The notes under the pieces were generated by a model. It ran no database searches and was not told where the DNA came from. It worked only from the letters and a program-made list of their open reading frames with translations. This document shows positions 33,391-45,184 of a stretch of DNA of 64,000 nucleotides, in pieces; the first letter of the stretch is position 1, and the number at the start of each line of letters is the position of its first letter. Source of the DNA: Cladopsammia gracilis (lineage: Eukaryota > Cnidaria > Anthozoa > Scleractinia > Dendrophylliidae); assembly GCA_022457155.1 (NCBI GenBank), contig JAJGOT010000238.1:715501-779500 (forward strand). Direction: 5' to 3'. A program made the position numbers and the translations under genes.

Positions 33391-34235
33391 TGGATCTTTT
33401 CTCTACAATAGGCTAAGATTTTAACGCACATTTTCCCAAAATCCCAAAAAATTGTGGTCTTTCATCATATCGTAACTTCGCAAACGCTTTTCGGGTCTCA
33501 GGAATGCAGAAAATTAATATCAAAACTTGAAGATTGATGCGGTATTTGAGAAATAAGTGTTAGTCAATGAGTCATGATTTCAGTTGAAAAGTTTCATTTA
33601 AGTGTAATATATTGAAACATTGGAAAACGAAAAGTGTAAATGATACGATGTACGCAGGTTTTGTTGGCATTTATCAAAGATTGTTTACCTAAAATAACAA
33701 TTTTTTTAGAAAAGTGATACAAGATTTTGTGATCATAGATAATACATGGAATTTCAATTTTTTATGCCGGAAATGTCACTTGCACAAGTGCCATTTGTTT
33801 GTCATTTTCTTTCCTCTTTCTTTTCCCACTTCACCATCGCCCAGAATGCCGCGACACATCCGGAACATTTATGCGTGCTCCGCGCGAAATTTCAAAATCA
33901 ATCAGAATGCAAAGCGGTTAAACAATAAGGAAAATGACCTGAAAAGTGGTCGATCAGGACATTAACGACCGACGTCACACCAAACGTTCCAGTTAGAGCT
34001 GATTACATATATTAGAGAGATTAAGCATCAAGTTTGTTTTTCCCATGAATGGTAAAAATCCAACTTATTTGCCTTTTCTATGTGAAAGTGAGTAGGACAT
34101 TACAAATGTACAGCAAACCACACAAACAGAGGATGGTAAGCCTGTGGTATGCTTAACTATTCCGTTAAATGACCCATCGACTGAGTCGACTTAACAAATA
34201 CGATAACATATCTTTGACTCCTTCAGCTTGCTCAC

Positions 34236-34319
34236 GTGGTATTTCCTTTGTTCTCCTCGATCCATGCTCTCACGGTCATAAGCTTCGTTTAAGGCCCGGT
34301 ACTCTGCTGATCCAAATTC
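34236..34319 (-). CDS. FoxO-like gene, repeated module exon 4 (shortest)
   Basis: The exon opens after GTTAAAACAG with EFGSAEYRALNEAYDRESMD and ends KYH at a GTGAGC donor; this keeps phase 0 at 28 codons. The YDRESMDR stretch matches the other three module exons. Without that donor the frame runs to a stop at 34191, so an alternative 3' end is possible. Confidence 0.5.
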
Positions 34320-35092
34320 CTGTTTTAACAGAAAAAAATATGTCATTAATAATGGAGTATGGGGTGATCGTTTGCTTCCGCTAACGAATTTGCAACCCGA
34401 CGCGAACGGTTTCAAGGCTACCAGCAAACTTTCAATCAAAATACCAATCAGTGTTGCGATGGAAGTTTCCAAAGTTGCACGCAACAGAATAGAACCACAG
34501 ACTTAAAAGTTACAGCCCAATAAACTAAGTACTGTTCAATTTCAATTGAACGAATGTTGACATTTATGATTTGAACAATTTTGAACTACATGGTTCGAAT
34601 TAAGAGTTGACCTTATTTGGCAGTGAAGAGTTACATATAAAGCATGCAAAAAAAAAACGTTTGATGCAAAAAAATGCCTGTTATTTATCCGTTCCCAGTC
34701 ATCGAAGAAAACTATAAATGCCGCTTTTCCCTACAACATGGGCTATAGAATTACTTTTGAAATCCTCTTAAAGTCAGCAAAAGTCTCGTTTTCTCGGTCC
34801 ATGACATTGGGTCGTGGTGTTTATGTTTTAAACAAGCATACAGCAAGAAGGAACAAATAACGGCATTCTCGCATTCTGCTTTGTCGAGTAGTCTGTCTAG
34901 TATGATAGAACCTGCGCAATCTCTTGCTTTGTATGAAGAGAGAATTGTCTGTCGTATTTATACAGCTGTTTCGACAGTACCATATCTTGGGAAAACGGAT
35001 ATCAAAGATGGAAGAAGTTTGCGGAGAAACGCAAATTCCAGTGAAAAGGCCTACCTATTCAAAACCTTTATTCAAAGGTATTACCTTGCTTT

Positions 35093-35273
35093 AATAGGCC
35101 ATTTGCACGATGACGTCATTTGACTACCACTACCAGAATCCTTCAGTTTTTTGTTTTGTAGTGCAAATTAGGGCTATTGTTATTTAAACCGCACTGGGAT
35201 TAAATAAGAAAGGAAAAACGAAATAAATTCTGGTAGTAGTAGTCAAATGACGTCATCGTGCAAATGGCCTATT
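35093..35273. mobile_element. fold-back MITE with 47-bp arms
   Basis: Arms at 35093-35139 and 35227-35273 differ at one base. They begin AATAGGCCATTTGCACGA and contain the CRE-like palindrome TGACGTCA. Confidence 0.9.
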
Positions 35274-35652
35274 CCAGACAGATCAATATGTATTTTGCAG
35301 GTGGAGAATGTGTCTGCTTCTAATCAGACCTATTGCTATTTTAGTCTTTATTCAACCTAATTGCATTGTACGCTTCGTTACTACGACCTGTATCCTTCCT
35401 TTCGGTCCTGGGCGTCGCGTACGCTTTCCTTCTTCTATATGACAACCTTTCTGGATACAGTTGTATAATATGTCCCAGTTTCCGAACCATCCGCTATTCG
35501 GGTTTTGTCTTTAAAATTTCTTGAAACACAACGCTTCATTCATCAACCAACAATTAATGAAACAAGAACAAGAAAACTACTTGTGCTGTCTTCAAAACTG
35601 AAAAGAGGCAACTAAGCAGCACAAATATTAAAAATTGGAAATGAACATATAC

Positions 35653-35820
35653 TCCCTCTGTGGTATCTTTAAATCCGTCGATCTTTTGTCGCTTCATCGC
35701 GTGTTCTTTCCTCTGCGCATACTCTGCTCGGTCCATGGTCTGGCGATCATATTCTCCGTTTTGAGAGTGAGAAACAAAGGGCCATGTCCTCTTAAGATGT
35801 GCAACTTGTGAGCGAATTTC
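35653..35820 (-). CDS. FoxO-like gene, repeated module exon 3
   Basis: A 56-codon phase 0 exon lies between acceptor TTTTAAAACAG and donor GTATATG. It reads EIRSQVAHLKRTWPF, then SQNGEYDRQTMDRAEY and a basic tail. The NGEYDRxxMD core is shared with the exons at 38122 and 45185. The donor GTATATG is also conserved with the exon at 45185, which supports duplication of the whole exon with its borders. Confidence 0.65.
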
Positions 35821-36414
35821 CTGTTTTAAAATATATATATATATATAAATACACAATCAATAGTTATGCGTGAAAACTGTAGCTATTTGTCTAGATAATG
35901 GAAAATTGTTCTGCTTCGTTTCTAGCGGAGTGAAGTTTTGCGTCTAAGATATGGCGCTTGGCTTATTTTCGGAAATGTACGTTTAACAGTCAACGGTCGG
36001 GATAACGGACATGCTAAGATCAACGATTTGGCGTCGTTAAAGTCGTGCAGATAGTTTATATTTCGTTACTGAATATATTAGATTTTGGTGAACAAACTGA
36101 ATTAAAGACACCTGTGCGCTTGTGGTAAAGAGACCAAATGAAGTCTCTATAAGTCTACAATAGCCGGGTGTTTCTTTGTTATTTTCTTTAAGTTTTTGCA
36201 GGATTTAATTTCCTGTCGGAATAGCAGGATGTCCGCTAAGCGGGCGATGACTGTATCTGGTTTTATTGTATTAGCAGCCAATTGATATAAGCAACAGCAA
36301 GTTCTGATTGGTTCTTGGCTTTTAGCGTAGTTGTATTATTGTATACGATCACTCTACTATCAAACAAACCATTCAAAAACAAAGGAAGAAAGTCGTATAC
36401 CTCCTTCCTTTTAG

Positions 36415-36535
36415 AAAGAGGTCGATGTGAAGAAGAACGAAGTCGATGTGAAGAAGAAGGAGCTAGAAGGAAGTCGATCTGAAGAAGAATGAAGTCCATG
36501 TCAAGAAGAATGAAGTCGATGTGAATCAATTCATG
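36415..36535. repeat. degenerate minisatellite, possible module-exon relic
   Basis: Units of about 18-24 bases contain GAAGTCGATGTGAAGAAGAA. On the minus strand it ends AAGGAAGGAG then GTATAC, which resembles the borders of the module exons, so a decayed fifth module exon is possible. Confidence 0.5.
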
Positions 36536-37467
36536 AGTGATGAACAAAGTCAAGATAATGTGTCCATTATCGTTGATTTCCCGAGATAGATAGTATAGGC
36601 TATCAACATCCTTACAAGAACCCAACATATCGCGTTCTAGCGTTACTTTTAAGTTACTTAGAAATTAGTCATTATAGTCATGTACCCTGTTTAAGTAATG
36701 ATCCGCACAAGAAGGATAGCGCTGAACGGCAATGCACGATGGAATGTCGACTTTTTTCATTGTTACAACTAGTCATCTCATTGGCCTAGACTCAAAAACC
36801 GCTAAAACGTTAAGGTTCAAGTTGCATTTTGTCTAATTGTTTTAAGGTTTCAAGTAATTTGAGACCCAATCGCACAACATGCAATTTTTAAAAGATATTG
36901 TATTTGGGGAACTTCATCAAATAAGCAAAATTATTAGCTATTGTCTTCTGCTATTCTGATTGGTTAAGCACGAACATTTCCTAAAATTTATCTGACGCAA
37001 ATGGATTTTCTTTATTTTTATAATGAAATATAATTATTAACCATCAGCTCCTCCTCTGTTCTTGAAATCAAAGATATTCTATGTGGGAAAGAGCCAATGC
37101 CGCAGAACAATGAAGTTTGCTATCGTTCTTATGTGGAGCATTACTTAAAATGAAAACCAGGTTGTTTTAGACATATGCGCCACAAAAGCAAGCATGGTGC
37201 TTTTTCAACAAATTCATTGGCAGCAGAAGTAATTTTTATGGAGGTATTTCCATGTGTAATTTGACGATTCCTCTCAAATCTCTCTTCAATCCATCTAGCG
37301 CAGGCGCACTTGCCTGATCATTGACGTCTCTTTGATAAATTGATGGAAACTCCGGTACTTCAGTTGCTGCTATTAACTTCCATACCAAAAATAACAAAGC
37401 TAATTCCGCATGCTCTAATTCATGGACACTAAATTTCCACTGGGTCAGATTACTGCTGACGCGACGA

Positions 37468-37627
37468 ATACAGCTATTTCAACTAACGTTGTCGGATGAA
37501 AAAGGCGAAAAGCCAAGAACGCAAGGTAGTATGGGATTTTTATACAATGCTATTTACCCAAACCCATACTACCTTGCGGTCTTGGTTTTAAGCTTTTATC
37601 CGACAACGTTTATTGAAATAGCTGTAT
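37468..37627. mobile_element. fold-back MITE with ~68-bp arms
   Basis: The left arm (37468-37539) and right arm (37561-37627) are inverted copies with few differences. They begin ATACAGCTATTTCAA and end near AAGGTAGTATGGG, around a loop of about 20 bases. No coding sequence. Confidence 0.88.
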
Positions 37628-38121
37628 ATTGTCTTCTACCTAACATTAGGTTCCATCGTGGATCTGTCCATTTTTTATCCGGAGTCAACATTAGATTTTT
37701 CAGTAAAATATATATACTTTTTAAATTAACGTTATTTACTGAAATTTCCCTTCAAATACAATATTTTGCTCATTGGAAACAAGCTTTGAGTCATTAAAAC
37801 AATGATTTTGTCCCTATCATCCCGATGCAACCAACCGCTTTTCCAATATTGTTTTATATGATCCATTCATCATTCAGTCACATCTAATTGCTGTACAACA
37901 CTAAACCTCTACTGATAATTGTCAATAACCACCCTCCTTCCATCACTAGCCAACCCCTTCTCCAAACCGTCTAGGTTAAGTAGTTATAATAACGAGCAAT
38001 ATTATATGCTCTGACATGGAAGTCTTTTTAAGAGCTTCTGATTGTATTACATCAGTGCTCGCTCTATAAAGAAACAAACAAGTTCAGTTACACTTCATGT
38101 AAACATGACTAAGTGTCTAAC

Positions 38122-38268
38122 CTGGCTTATGTCACATCTTTGATGTTTATTCGCATGCTGTTGTTTATGCTCTTTTTCATCCATGTCCGCATGGTCATAT
38201 TCACCGTTTTGTAAGTGAGAATCAGAGGGCCGTGCTCTTTTCTTTGGCAGAGATTGAGATCGAATTCC
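38122..38268 (-). CDS. FoxO-like gene, repeated module exon 2
   Basis: A 49-codon phase 0 exon lies between acceptor TTTGAAACAG and donor CAG-GTTAGA. It reads GIRSQSLPKKRARPSDSH, then LQNGEYDHADMDEKEHK. The basic PKKRARP stretch resembles a nuclear localisation signal (inference). It aligns end to end with the exons at 35653 and 45185. Confidence 0.65.
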
Positions 38269-38392
38269 CTGTTTCAAAGGTAAAATGTTAAATCAGCGTC
38301 GCCGCGCAGTTCTAAAGACTAAATTCCACGTCAACAACGCAACAAAAACAGGCAGTGCAAGAAATTGTTCGGTAGCCAATTATCGCGGGGTA

Positions 38393-38394
<2 letters not shown>

Positions 38395-38448
<54 letters not shown>

Positions 38449-38472
38449 TATTATTATTATTATTATTATTAT
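38395..38472. repeat. (TTA)n microsatellite
   Basis: About 25 TTA units with one ACT variant. Confidence 0.95.
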
Positions 38473-38838
38473 TTACTCCATTTTTTATTATTACATACGT
38501 TTTTCTTAAGTTAACAAGATAAGGAAAAAAATGGAGAAGGGCAAGATATAGGTAAACTAATTATATACTCTATAACTAAATTACAATGATTTTTAAGAAA
38601 AAGAGAAAACACACCACTAAGAAAGGAATAGAAACATAGAAGTAATATAGCTTTTACAAGATTGGTGAAACAGTGATTAATACTGAGCAAAATAGTATTG
38701 GTAAAGTGCTCTTTTGAATTGTTGTTTAGTTTGCTTTTTGCGTATGGATATTGGAATATCATTCCAGTAATAGCATCCAATAATTGTTGGATGTTGGGTA
38801 TTATTCTTCTCGGAACGCTACAGTAGCTGGAAGGTATG

Positions 38839-39300
38839 TAGTCCATGGGCCAAGTCACTTTTCATTACCACTCGGGGGGACAAAGGCCACCATATATCAA
38901 ATTAAAGCTTATCGTGTGTAGATCTCAAAAATATATGATGGAAATGTTGTAAGAGTAGCTTAAGGGAGTCACGTGCCCTTGAATTTTGCATAATTAGCAT
39001 AATTCGATAATATGCTAAAATGCGGCTTTTAGCAAGTAATTCTGTAGATTCTGCATAAAATAAAGCAGGCATAGATAAGATATAATGTCTGTATAGCATT
39101 TTGTCACTTTTAAGGATAAATAGTCACGTGACAGTGACGTCACTTCCGGCCGCGGTAAAAACCCTCAATTTTTGTCTATCTTTTTTGCTTTTTTCCCTTT
39201 TTTTCTTTTATGTGATTCAAAAATACAATTCAGAGCATTTTTACCATAAAAAGCACTAAAATATGTAACAATTAGCGTTATTCTAAATGTATGTTAAAAT
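38839..39300. repeat. left terminal inverted repeat
   Basis: It matches the right repeat closely over its outer 370 bases and more weakly inward. It contains a CACGTG E-box and a TGACGTCA CRE-like site 10 bases apart. Confidence 0.85.
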
Positions 39301-39344
39301 AAGAATTAAACTGTACCCTGTGTTCTCAGAATGATTGGTGTTTC

Positions 39345-42300
39345 TCATGGGTAATATGTTGAAAACGTTACACTCACACTTACGAGACTTAAGTCAAAGT
39401 CAACGTCCTCTTCATCCAGTTCTACCTGGATGTCCTCCTCTTCATCTGGCTGGTTAGAACAAGTTGTTAGGCGGCAAAGGTCGGAGCACTTTAACCCATT
39501 TCGAATGTAGTCACATGAATCATCATTACAGGCCTTCTTGCACATACATGACATAAGCTCTATTACAGCTCTTGGTGCCGGGAGTCCACTCATCCAATCT
39601 ATCACCAATCTCTCTTGAGATTGAGAGACCAGCCATGACGGATGGAACGTCGTTGTTTCGTAGATAATTTCTCCATATCGCCGCTCGATAGTTGGCTCGC
39701 CGGCAATACTTATACAAACTGTCCTTGCATGGAGGGAAATGATGGGAATCCGCTTCACCTGAATGAATATATGAATATATACACAGACAAATGCCTCTAA
39801 CTGCATCAGAAGATCTTCAGACATCAACCAGTTTTCTCCAAGTTGCTGGAACGTGCGTTGGTATTCCTTTTTACTCAGTAACTTCTTCGGGGGCAAAGAC
39901 ACTCACTGCACCACAACCCGTGAATGCGTGCAAACCTGGTAGTGCCTTGCACGCATCCTGGCCAATAACGTGGGCTATTCTTCCAATGTCTACATACCGA
40001 GCGTTCAGTTGAGAAACACAACGCTGATAAATCGGTACATCAATGGAAAATGAAAACCCAAGGCACAGGATTCTAACGTCTGTGTCTTCTGAGGATACAA
40101 TGATTGACCTATATCGCTGCTCATTTGCTGCATGTTGCACATGTAGGAGAAGTCGTGTATGAGCCTCCTCTTGTTCGGATCTTAGCTCTTCTTCTTCCTC
40201 TACTCTTTTGGCAGTGATCTTGTAGCATCGGTTTCCACATGTTACATGCAGCTCCTTGTCTTCCAGTCTCTCGCGACTCGATGTTTTTTGCCAGTGTTCT
40301 ACAACAAATCTGATAAGACTTGTTTTGTTCTCACCATTGCGTAAAAAGTTCTTGAATTGCTTGACCTTCTGGCCAGCCGCAAGGTTCTTGAAAGTTATTG
40401 CATCACTTTCACCTCTGAGTTCTCTTTCTGCTCATTTAATGGAAATGTCTCTGTTCACGTCAAATACCACATCCACTCTATTGCTACCCTCTCCCTCGCG
40501 CAACACTCTAGATAAAATCTTGTCTGCGATCTCACCAAATGTAGGATAATCTACCTTCAGCTTTTGGACCAGAGCCATCCCATCCATTAGGTAAGCTGAA
40601 GGCCTTGCTACTTCTTCTGTTGGCTGTATCAATTTCTCTAATTCTTTGCCAAGTTGTGCCTTATTGGTCTTGCGGGGAAAGCCATTGTTGCAGGCCAGGG
40701 AAGCAGGAAGAGGGCCTAATGTGCTTTAACACATCTTACATTTGTAGATTGCGGCTTTCAGCAATTATGATCATCCGCGCAAACAATTTCGATCAGCGCG
40801 CAGAACAGTTTCTGTGTCTTTGCCCTTTGCCACCGTCTTGGTCTTCGATAAAGCACTGAAGGTTTTCAACTTTTGCTTCTTCAACTTGTGATTGAACTTA
40901 ACCGTTGGGGGCTGTGATTCGAGACGGGTCTTCTTGAAATCAGCGTGGGCTGCCTCTCCAACTTTATACATGTAGGCGATCGCAAGGTCCTCTGCTATAG
41001 CAGTAGTGGCAACAGCTCCTGTTGAGATGCTGGACAGTTGCATATGACCTGCAAATGGATCTGTTCAGTTCTTGATTAAATCAATCATTGCGGCAACATC
41101 TTTCTCATCTTGGGCAATATGCGAGACGAGTGAAGGTCAGCAAGGCTGTGCTTCCCTTTGGCATAGCCAACCATTTCGCGCAAACTGCGCAGGAACAAAG
41201 TTCTGAATTCTGCCGTCGAGTAGTACCTTTGTACGGCTCCAGGTTTCAAATTAAAGCTCTTGGTGCCCCCAGGTGTTTTGGTATCTTTATTTACGGTTTC
41301 TTCAAGAGTCTGGTCAACGGGAATTCTTCCAAATGTATTGTCGTTGCTCAACTGAACTGAAAATCCATTTCCCATGAACTCGTGTACCTCGGGGTGCTAA
41401 TCTGGTAGACTTGTCATATGGCTATAATAAGTTGACATGTATCTTGCGTAGTTGATAGCATCGTAGGAAAAGCACCATGGGTTCATATGGCGACCACAGG
41501 AGAGATGGAGTTCCCAATTCCTTCTCTAGAGGCACGGATCATGTGAAGTTGTAGCTCGATCATGTCTATATAGGACATCCAGAGTGCTTAAAGGGGGCCA
41601 TTGGTATTCCGAAGATGAACAGTGTATTCAGCAAAAAGTTCATCAGCTAGGGTACCAATTTCATCAAGACATGTTTGTACTTGACGATTGTCCTCTGGGT
41701 GAGACTCGTCATCAAGCCACGGATAAAATCCTTCCAATGCCACCCTCATGAATGCTTCGCAAGCCAATTTGTGCACACGAACACCCCTGTTATAGTTTCG
41801 GCCTTCCAGAACTGCAGACACGGAGCCCTCAGCCACTACCCCAGCTTCAATGAAAAAGTCCTTTAGACCAGCATGCAGGAACCTTTCACCGATGTCAGAG
41901 ATCAATGTACCAAAAGTATGAAAAGTTCCAAGACGTATAACTATGGGCTTGAACTTCTCATACTCCTTGCACTTCACCTCAAACTCCTTGGCATAGATGG
42001 TCTGATAGAAAACACATGTCATGCTTGTGAGATGGAGCGAGCGCATGATAGTGAGTGATCGGTTGAGGGCTTCGTTGACAGTGGAAACATCAGTGGCTGG
42101 TGCATTAATGGTCGGAAAATAGCCTACATTATTGGCAATGATGGCGTCTTTGTCGTGAACCGTGATGTAAAACGTACCCAGTCCAGCTGCTGACCTTTTG
42201 TTGGTGGGCTGCATAATGTAGACGAGCAAGGATGAACAGCAGATTCTTCTTTCTAAACTCTTTAAGAATTATTTCGCCGTCAACCTCCTTCACTTTTCTT

Positions 42301-42628
42301 GGCGGGGGCCATTCGGGATTTGGTCATCGGTAACCTGTACACTAAGAATGCCTTCCTGGTCTCGGATTTCATCAGCTTTTTGCAACGTTTTCCATGAGTC
42401 AAGAGTATTTGGACTGATTAATTTTGTGTTATCATCAGTACAATGTATTATGCAATAAGGCTCAGTTCTGTATTTTACGAAGTATGCTTCATATTTGTTC
42501 ACATCTTTGAGGACTGTATTTACCACAAAAACAAGATGGCTTCCTTGTACATTTGTGCCCAGTCTTTTAGACCACAGGGTGACCACAGGGAAACCATACC
42601 GGTGATAAATCGCTTGATGATAAAGCAT
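39345..42628 (-). pseudogene. decayed transposon gene of the HAFTGC family
   Basis: Consecutive minus-strand pieces (42628-42290, 42229-41588, 41375-41085, 41043-40771, 40632-40432, 40140-39871, 39902-39345) are in the order of one long protein known as an uncharacterised family in cnidarians and fish. Landmarks are GYFPTINAPATDVSTV with CVFYQTIYAKEFE (family form is usually CVFDQ), FGRIPVDQTLEETVNKDT with TPGGTKSFNLKPGA, PPTVKFNHKL, DVVFDVNRD, SSEDTDVRILCLGF with LPGLHAFTGC, and a C-terminal cysteine cluster (CKKAC, NGLKCSDLC, TCSNQ). The joints at 42.30 and 42.22 kb are single-base frame changes rather than introns, and further stops occur. The SEDTDV...HAFTGC part may be a PIN/FEN-like nuclease fold (inference). 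Confidence 0.8.
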
Positions 42629-43383
42629 GCATCTAAAATAACACTAATTATCTTATCTTTTAATGCTTTTCATATGTTATAAAATGTAGTTTTGAATCAC
42701 ATAACAGAAAAAAGCAACAAAAAAAAAAAAGAAAACAAAGTAGTTGATATTAGCCACTTTTGAGACAGCCCAAATTTCTCCCAGTTTTCACACAATTCAT
42801 TTCCTGCTGATTCAAGCAATTAACAAAGAATTTTTCACCAGCTAAATTCAGCAGAATCATCACAATTCTGATAGATTGAGCAGATTTGAAGAAATTATCA
42901 ATTGTGTGAAAAATGGCGGAACTCGACGAATTTTTGAGGATTTTTTAGAATTCTTGTGAACTGCTTAAACTGGGAGAAATTTGGACTGTCTCAAAAGTGG
43001 CTAATATCAACTACTAAACAAGTAGGGAAAATAGACAAAAATTGAGGGTTTTTTTACCACGGCTGGAAGTGACGTCACTGTCACGTGACTATTTATCTTT
43101 AAAAGTGACAAAATACTTAACAGACATTATATCTTATATATGCCTGCTTTATTTTATACAGAATCTACAGAATTACTTGCTAAAAGCCGCATTTTAGTAT
43201 ATTATCGATTTATGCTAATTATGCAAAATTCAAGGTCACGTGACTCCCTTAAGCTACTCTTACAACATTTCCATCATATATTTTTGAAATCTACACATGA
43301 TAAGCTTTAATTTGATATATGGTGGCCTTCGTCCCCCCGAGTGGTAATGATCCGCCATTTTTAGCCACTTGGCCCATGGACTA
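42610..43383. repeat. right terminal inverted repeat (interrupted)
   Basis: The inverse of the left repeat, split by the nested MITE at 42740-43014. It keeps the E-box and CRE-like sites near 43070-43090. Confidence 0.8.
42740..43014. mobile_element. 275-bp MITE nested in the right TIR
   Basis: The ends are GTAGTTGATATTAGCCAC and its exact inverse. The inverted arms continue for over 40 bases with one mismatch, through TTTTGAGACAG and AAATTTCTCCCAG. It interrupts the right inverted repeat of the 4.5-kb element. The target duplication was not resolved. Confidence 0.85.
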
Positions 43384-43389
43384 ATGGTA

Positions 43390-44022
43390 ATAGAGTCCTA
43401 AAGTGTGACGTCACAAATACCTAAATTTGTGAAATTATGGGATTTGATGAGATTTTCGAAAAGAGCATTATGAGAAACGCCCGCTTGCCAAAAATCAGCG
43501 TCTTATTTCAATTTGGCAGTTTCATGTTCTAGTGACTTTACACACACCTTTCTAAATTTGAGCGGGGTCGTAGCTGTCCAATCGATGTCTGTAATTGGTC
43601 CCTATCCCAGCGGGACAAATCTGTTGTTTTCTTAGCGAATCACAGACATCGTTTGAACAAGTGCGGGACTACCCCTAAAATTTACTCTGTTTTCCATCAG
43701 AGCATGAAAGAACCGAATAAAAGGTTTCTTTTTTGCAATAAACATGTTTTGATTTGGCAAAACAATGCAAGAACCGAATAAAAGTACAAGCGGACATTTT
43801 TCATCATGCTCTTTACGAACATCACATCAAATCTCAAAATTCCACAATTTTAGTTTTTTGTGACGTCACATTCTTAAAAATGTGCCCGGATTGCTTGGCT
43901 TCCGGCGTACAGCTGCTGACATCTAAGAAGCGATGTAGTTGTAAGGCTTGTACAATTGACTATTTACTAGGTCTACTAGACACTATTTAATCACGTGTTT
44001 CATCAATCCCCTGTGTCAACCC
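43390..44022. other. intron sequence, no gene seen
   Basis: Intron between module exons 1 and 2. Nothing recognised. Confidence 0.5.
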
Positions 44023-44026
44023 TTAA

Positions 44027-44934
44027 CCCTATTTTGCGGGGGGGGGGGGGGGGGCACAAAGTGCCAGCGCTAACTTTCAACATTCATAACATTTTCAATA
44101 TGTAATCAAACGCCATTAAACTTTGCGACTTTTCCTAAAACTGATCTAGCAGCAATTTGGTATGACATTTTATTGATCACGTGACTTGACGTTCCATAGC
44201 AACAAGATTTTGACAGCCATATTTTTATATATTTGCATTTTTTTACTTTTTTAATGAAAAGAAGACCACGTTTATCGGTATAACTTTTACATTTTTGTGT
44301 CATTTAGCGTTTCTTTATTGCTTTTGATTAATTTTGAGTAAATTTGGACGGTTTTATGACATTTTAGAGGAATCCAAGATGGCGGCTGTGTATAACAAAT
44401 TACGTAACTACCACGTTATATGACATCATCGTCCCATTTTGTGGACCGCAAAAGAAACAGTTTTGGACGTGCTATATACTCTCAAGGTTTAATTGCCATA
44501 GCTTTAATGCTCTTGAAGTTGTGTCATAGAAAGTTGGAAAGTTATGGATTTACTGGTTTTGAAGTGATGTTCTCCATGTTCTCCGAAATTTGCATTTTTT
44601 TACCTTTTAATGAAAAAACCTACGTTTTCCGTAATGGCTTTTACATTTTAGCGTTCCTTATTGGTATTTAAGAGGTTTTGAAAATGTCCAGAAATCCAAT
44701 ATGGCGGATCCAAAATGGCGGCTGTGCAGAACTAATTATGCAATTTCCACGTCATATTACGTCATCATCGTCATCATCATCATCATCATCATCAAAAGTG
44801 GAGGACCTACTATTTTCCCTCCAGGTTTCATTGTCATCGCCTTAATGCTCTTGGAGTTACGACGGCGGGGGAAGGAATGTGCCCCCTCCCCCAGGCTCAG
44901 GAACTCGAAAAAAAAATGCCCAGGCAAAATAGGG
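44027..44934. mobile_element. piggyBac-like MITE with exact TTAA duplication
   Basis: The ends are CCCTATTTTGC and GCAAAATAGGG, directly flanked by TTAA (44023-44026, 44935-44938). A CCC start and TTAA target are piggyBac hallmarks (family knowledge). A run of about 20 G lies next to the left end. The interior has two diverged copies of a block seen once at 22094-22597, and an (ATC)n run at 44762-44793. No transposase. Confidence 0.88.
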
Positions 44935-45184
44935 TTAAGCTATGTGATGTGTCTCTAACTCTCTCTGAATTCAGTATAAAAATTGAAAACAACAGCTGAA
45001 GAACAATGCTTACTGCAGCTCGTATTATTTAATTTGATCATTTTTCAAATTTATTTGTTTTTACCTTAAATTTTGATCTTTTGTGCTAATAGAAAGAAAA
45101 CGGGTTGAGATCCCCATAGATACCAAATATGGTCATTATATATTAACATCCTAAAAAATAAAATATAAATTGAAAAGCATATAC

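Larger units (their letters stand above)
38839..43383 (-). mobile_element. 4.5-kb DNA element with ~460-bp TIRs
   Basis: The termini are exact inverted copies, TAGTCCATGGGCCAAGT, and ATG lies just outside each end (38836-38838, 43384-43386). The flanking TA within the terminal TAG/CTA is an alternative duplication. The inverted repeats extend from 38839 to about 39300 and from about 42610 to 43383, the right one being split by a smaller MITE. The interior carries one decayed minus-strand gene (39345-42628). The element sits in an intron of the FoxO-like gene. The superfamily was not identified. The cysteine-rich C-terminus recalls CxC-bearing transposases such as the KDZ group, but this is only a resemblance. 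Confidence 0.85.

Noticed and set aside
38285..38509. Frame rich in isoleucine
   Set aside because: Translation of the (TTA)n microsatellite.
38511..38858. 115-codon minus-strand frame next to the 4.5-kb element
   Set aside because: Hydrophobic, AT-driven composition and overlap with the element's terminal bases; it may be part of an older repeat but no protein family is supported.
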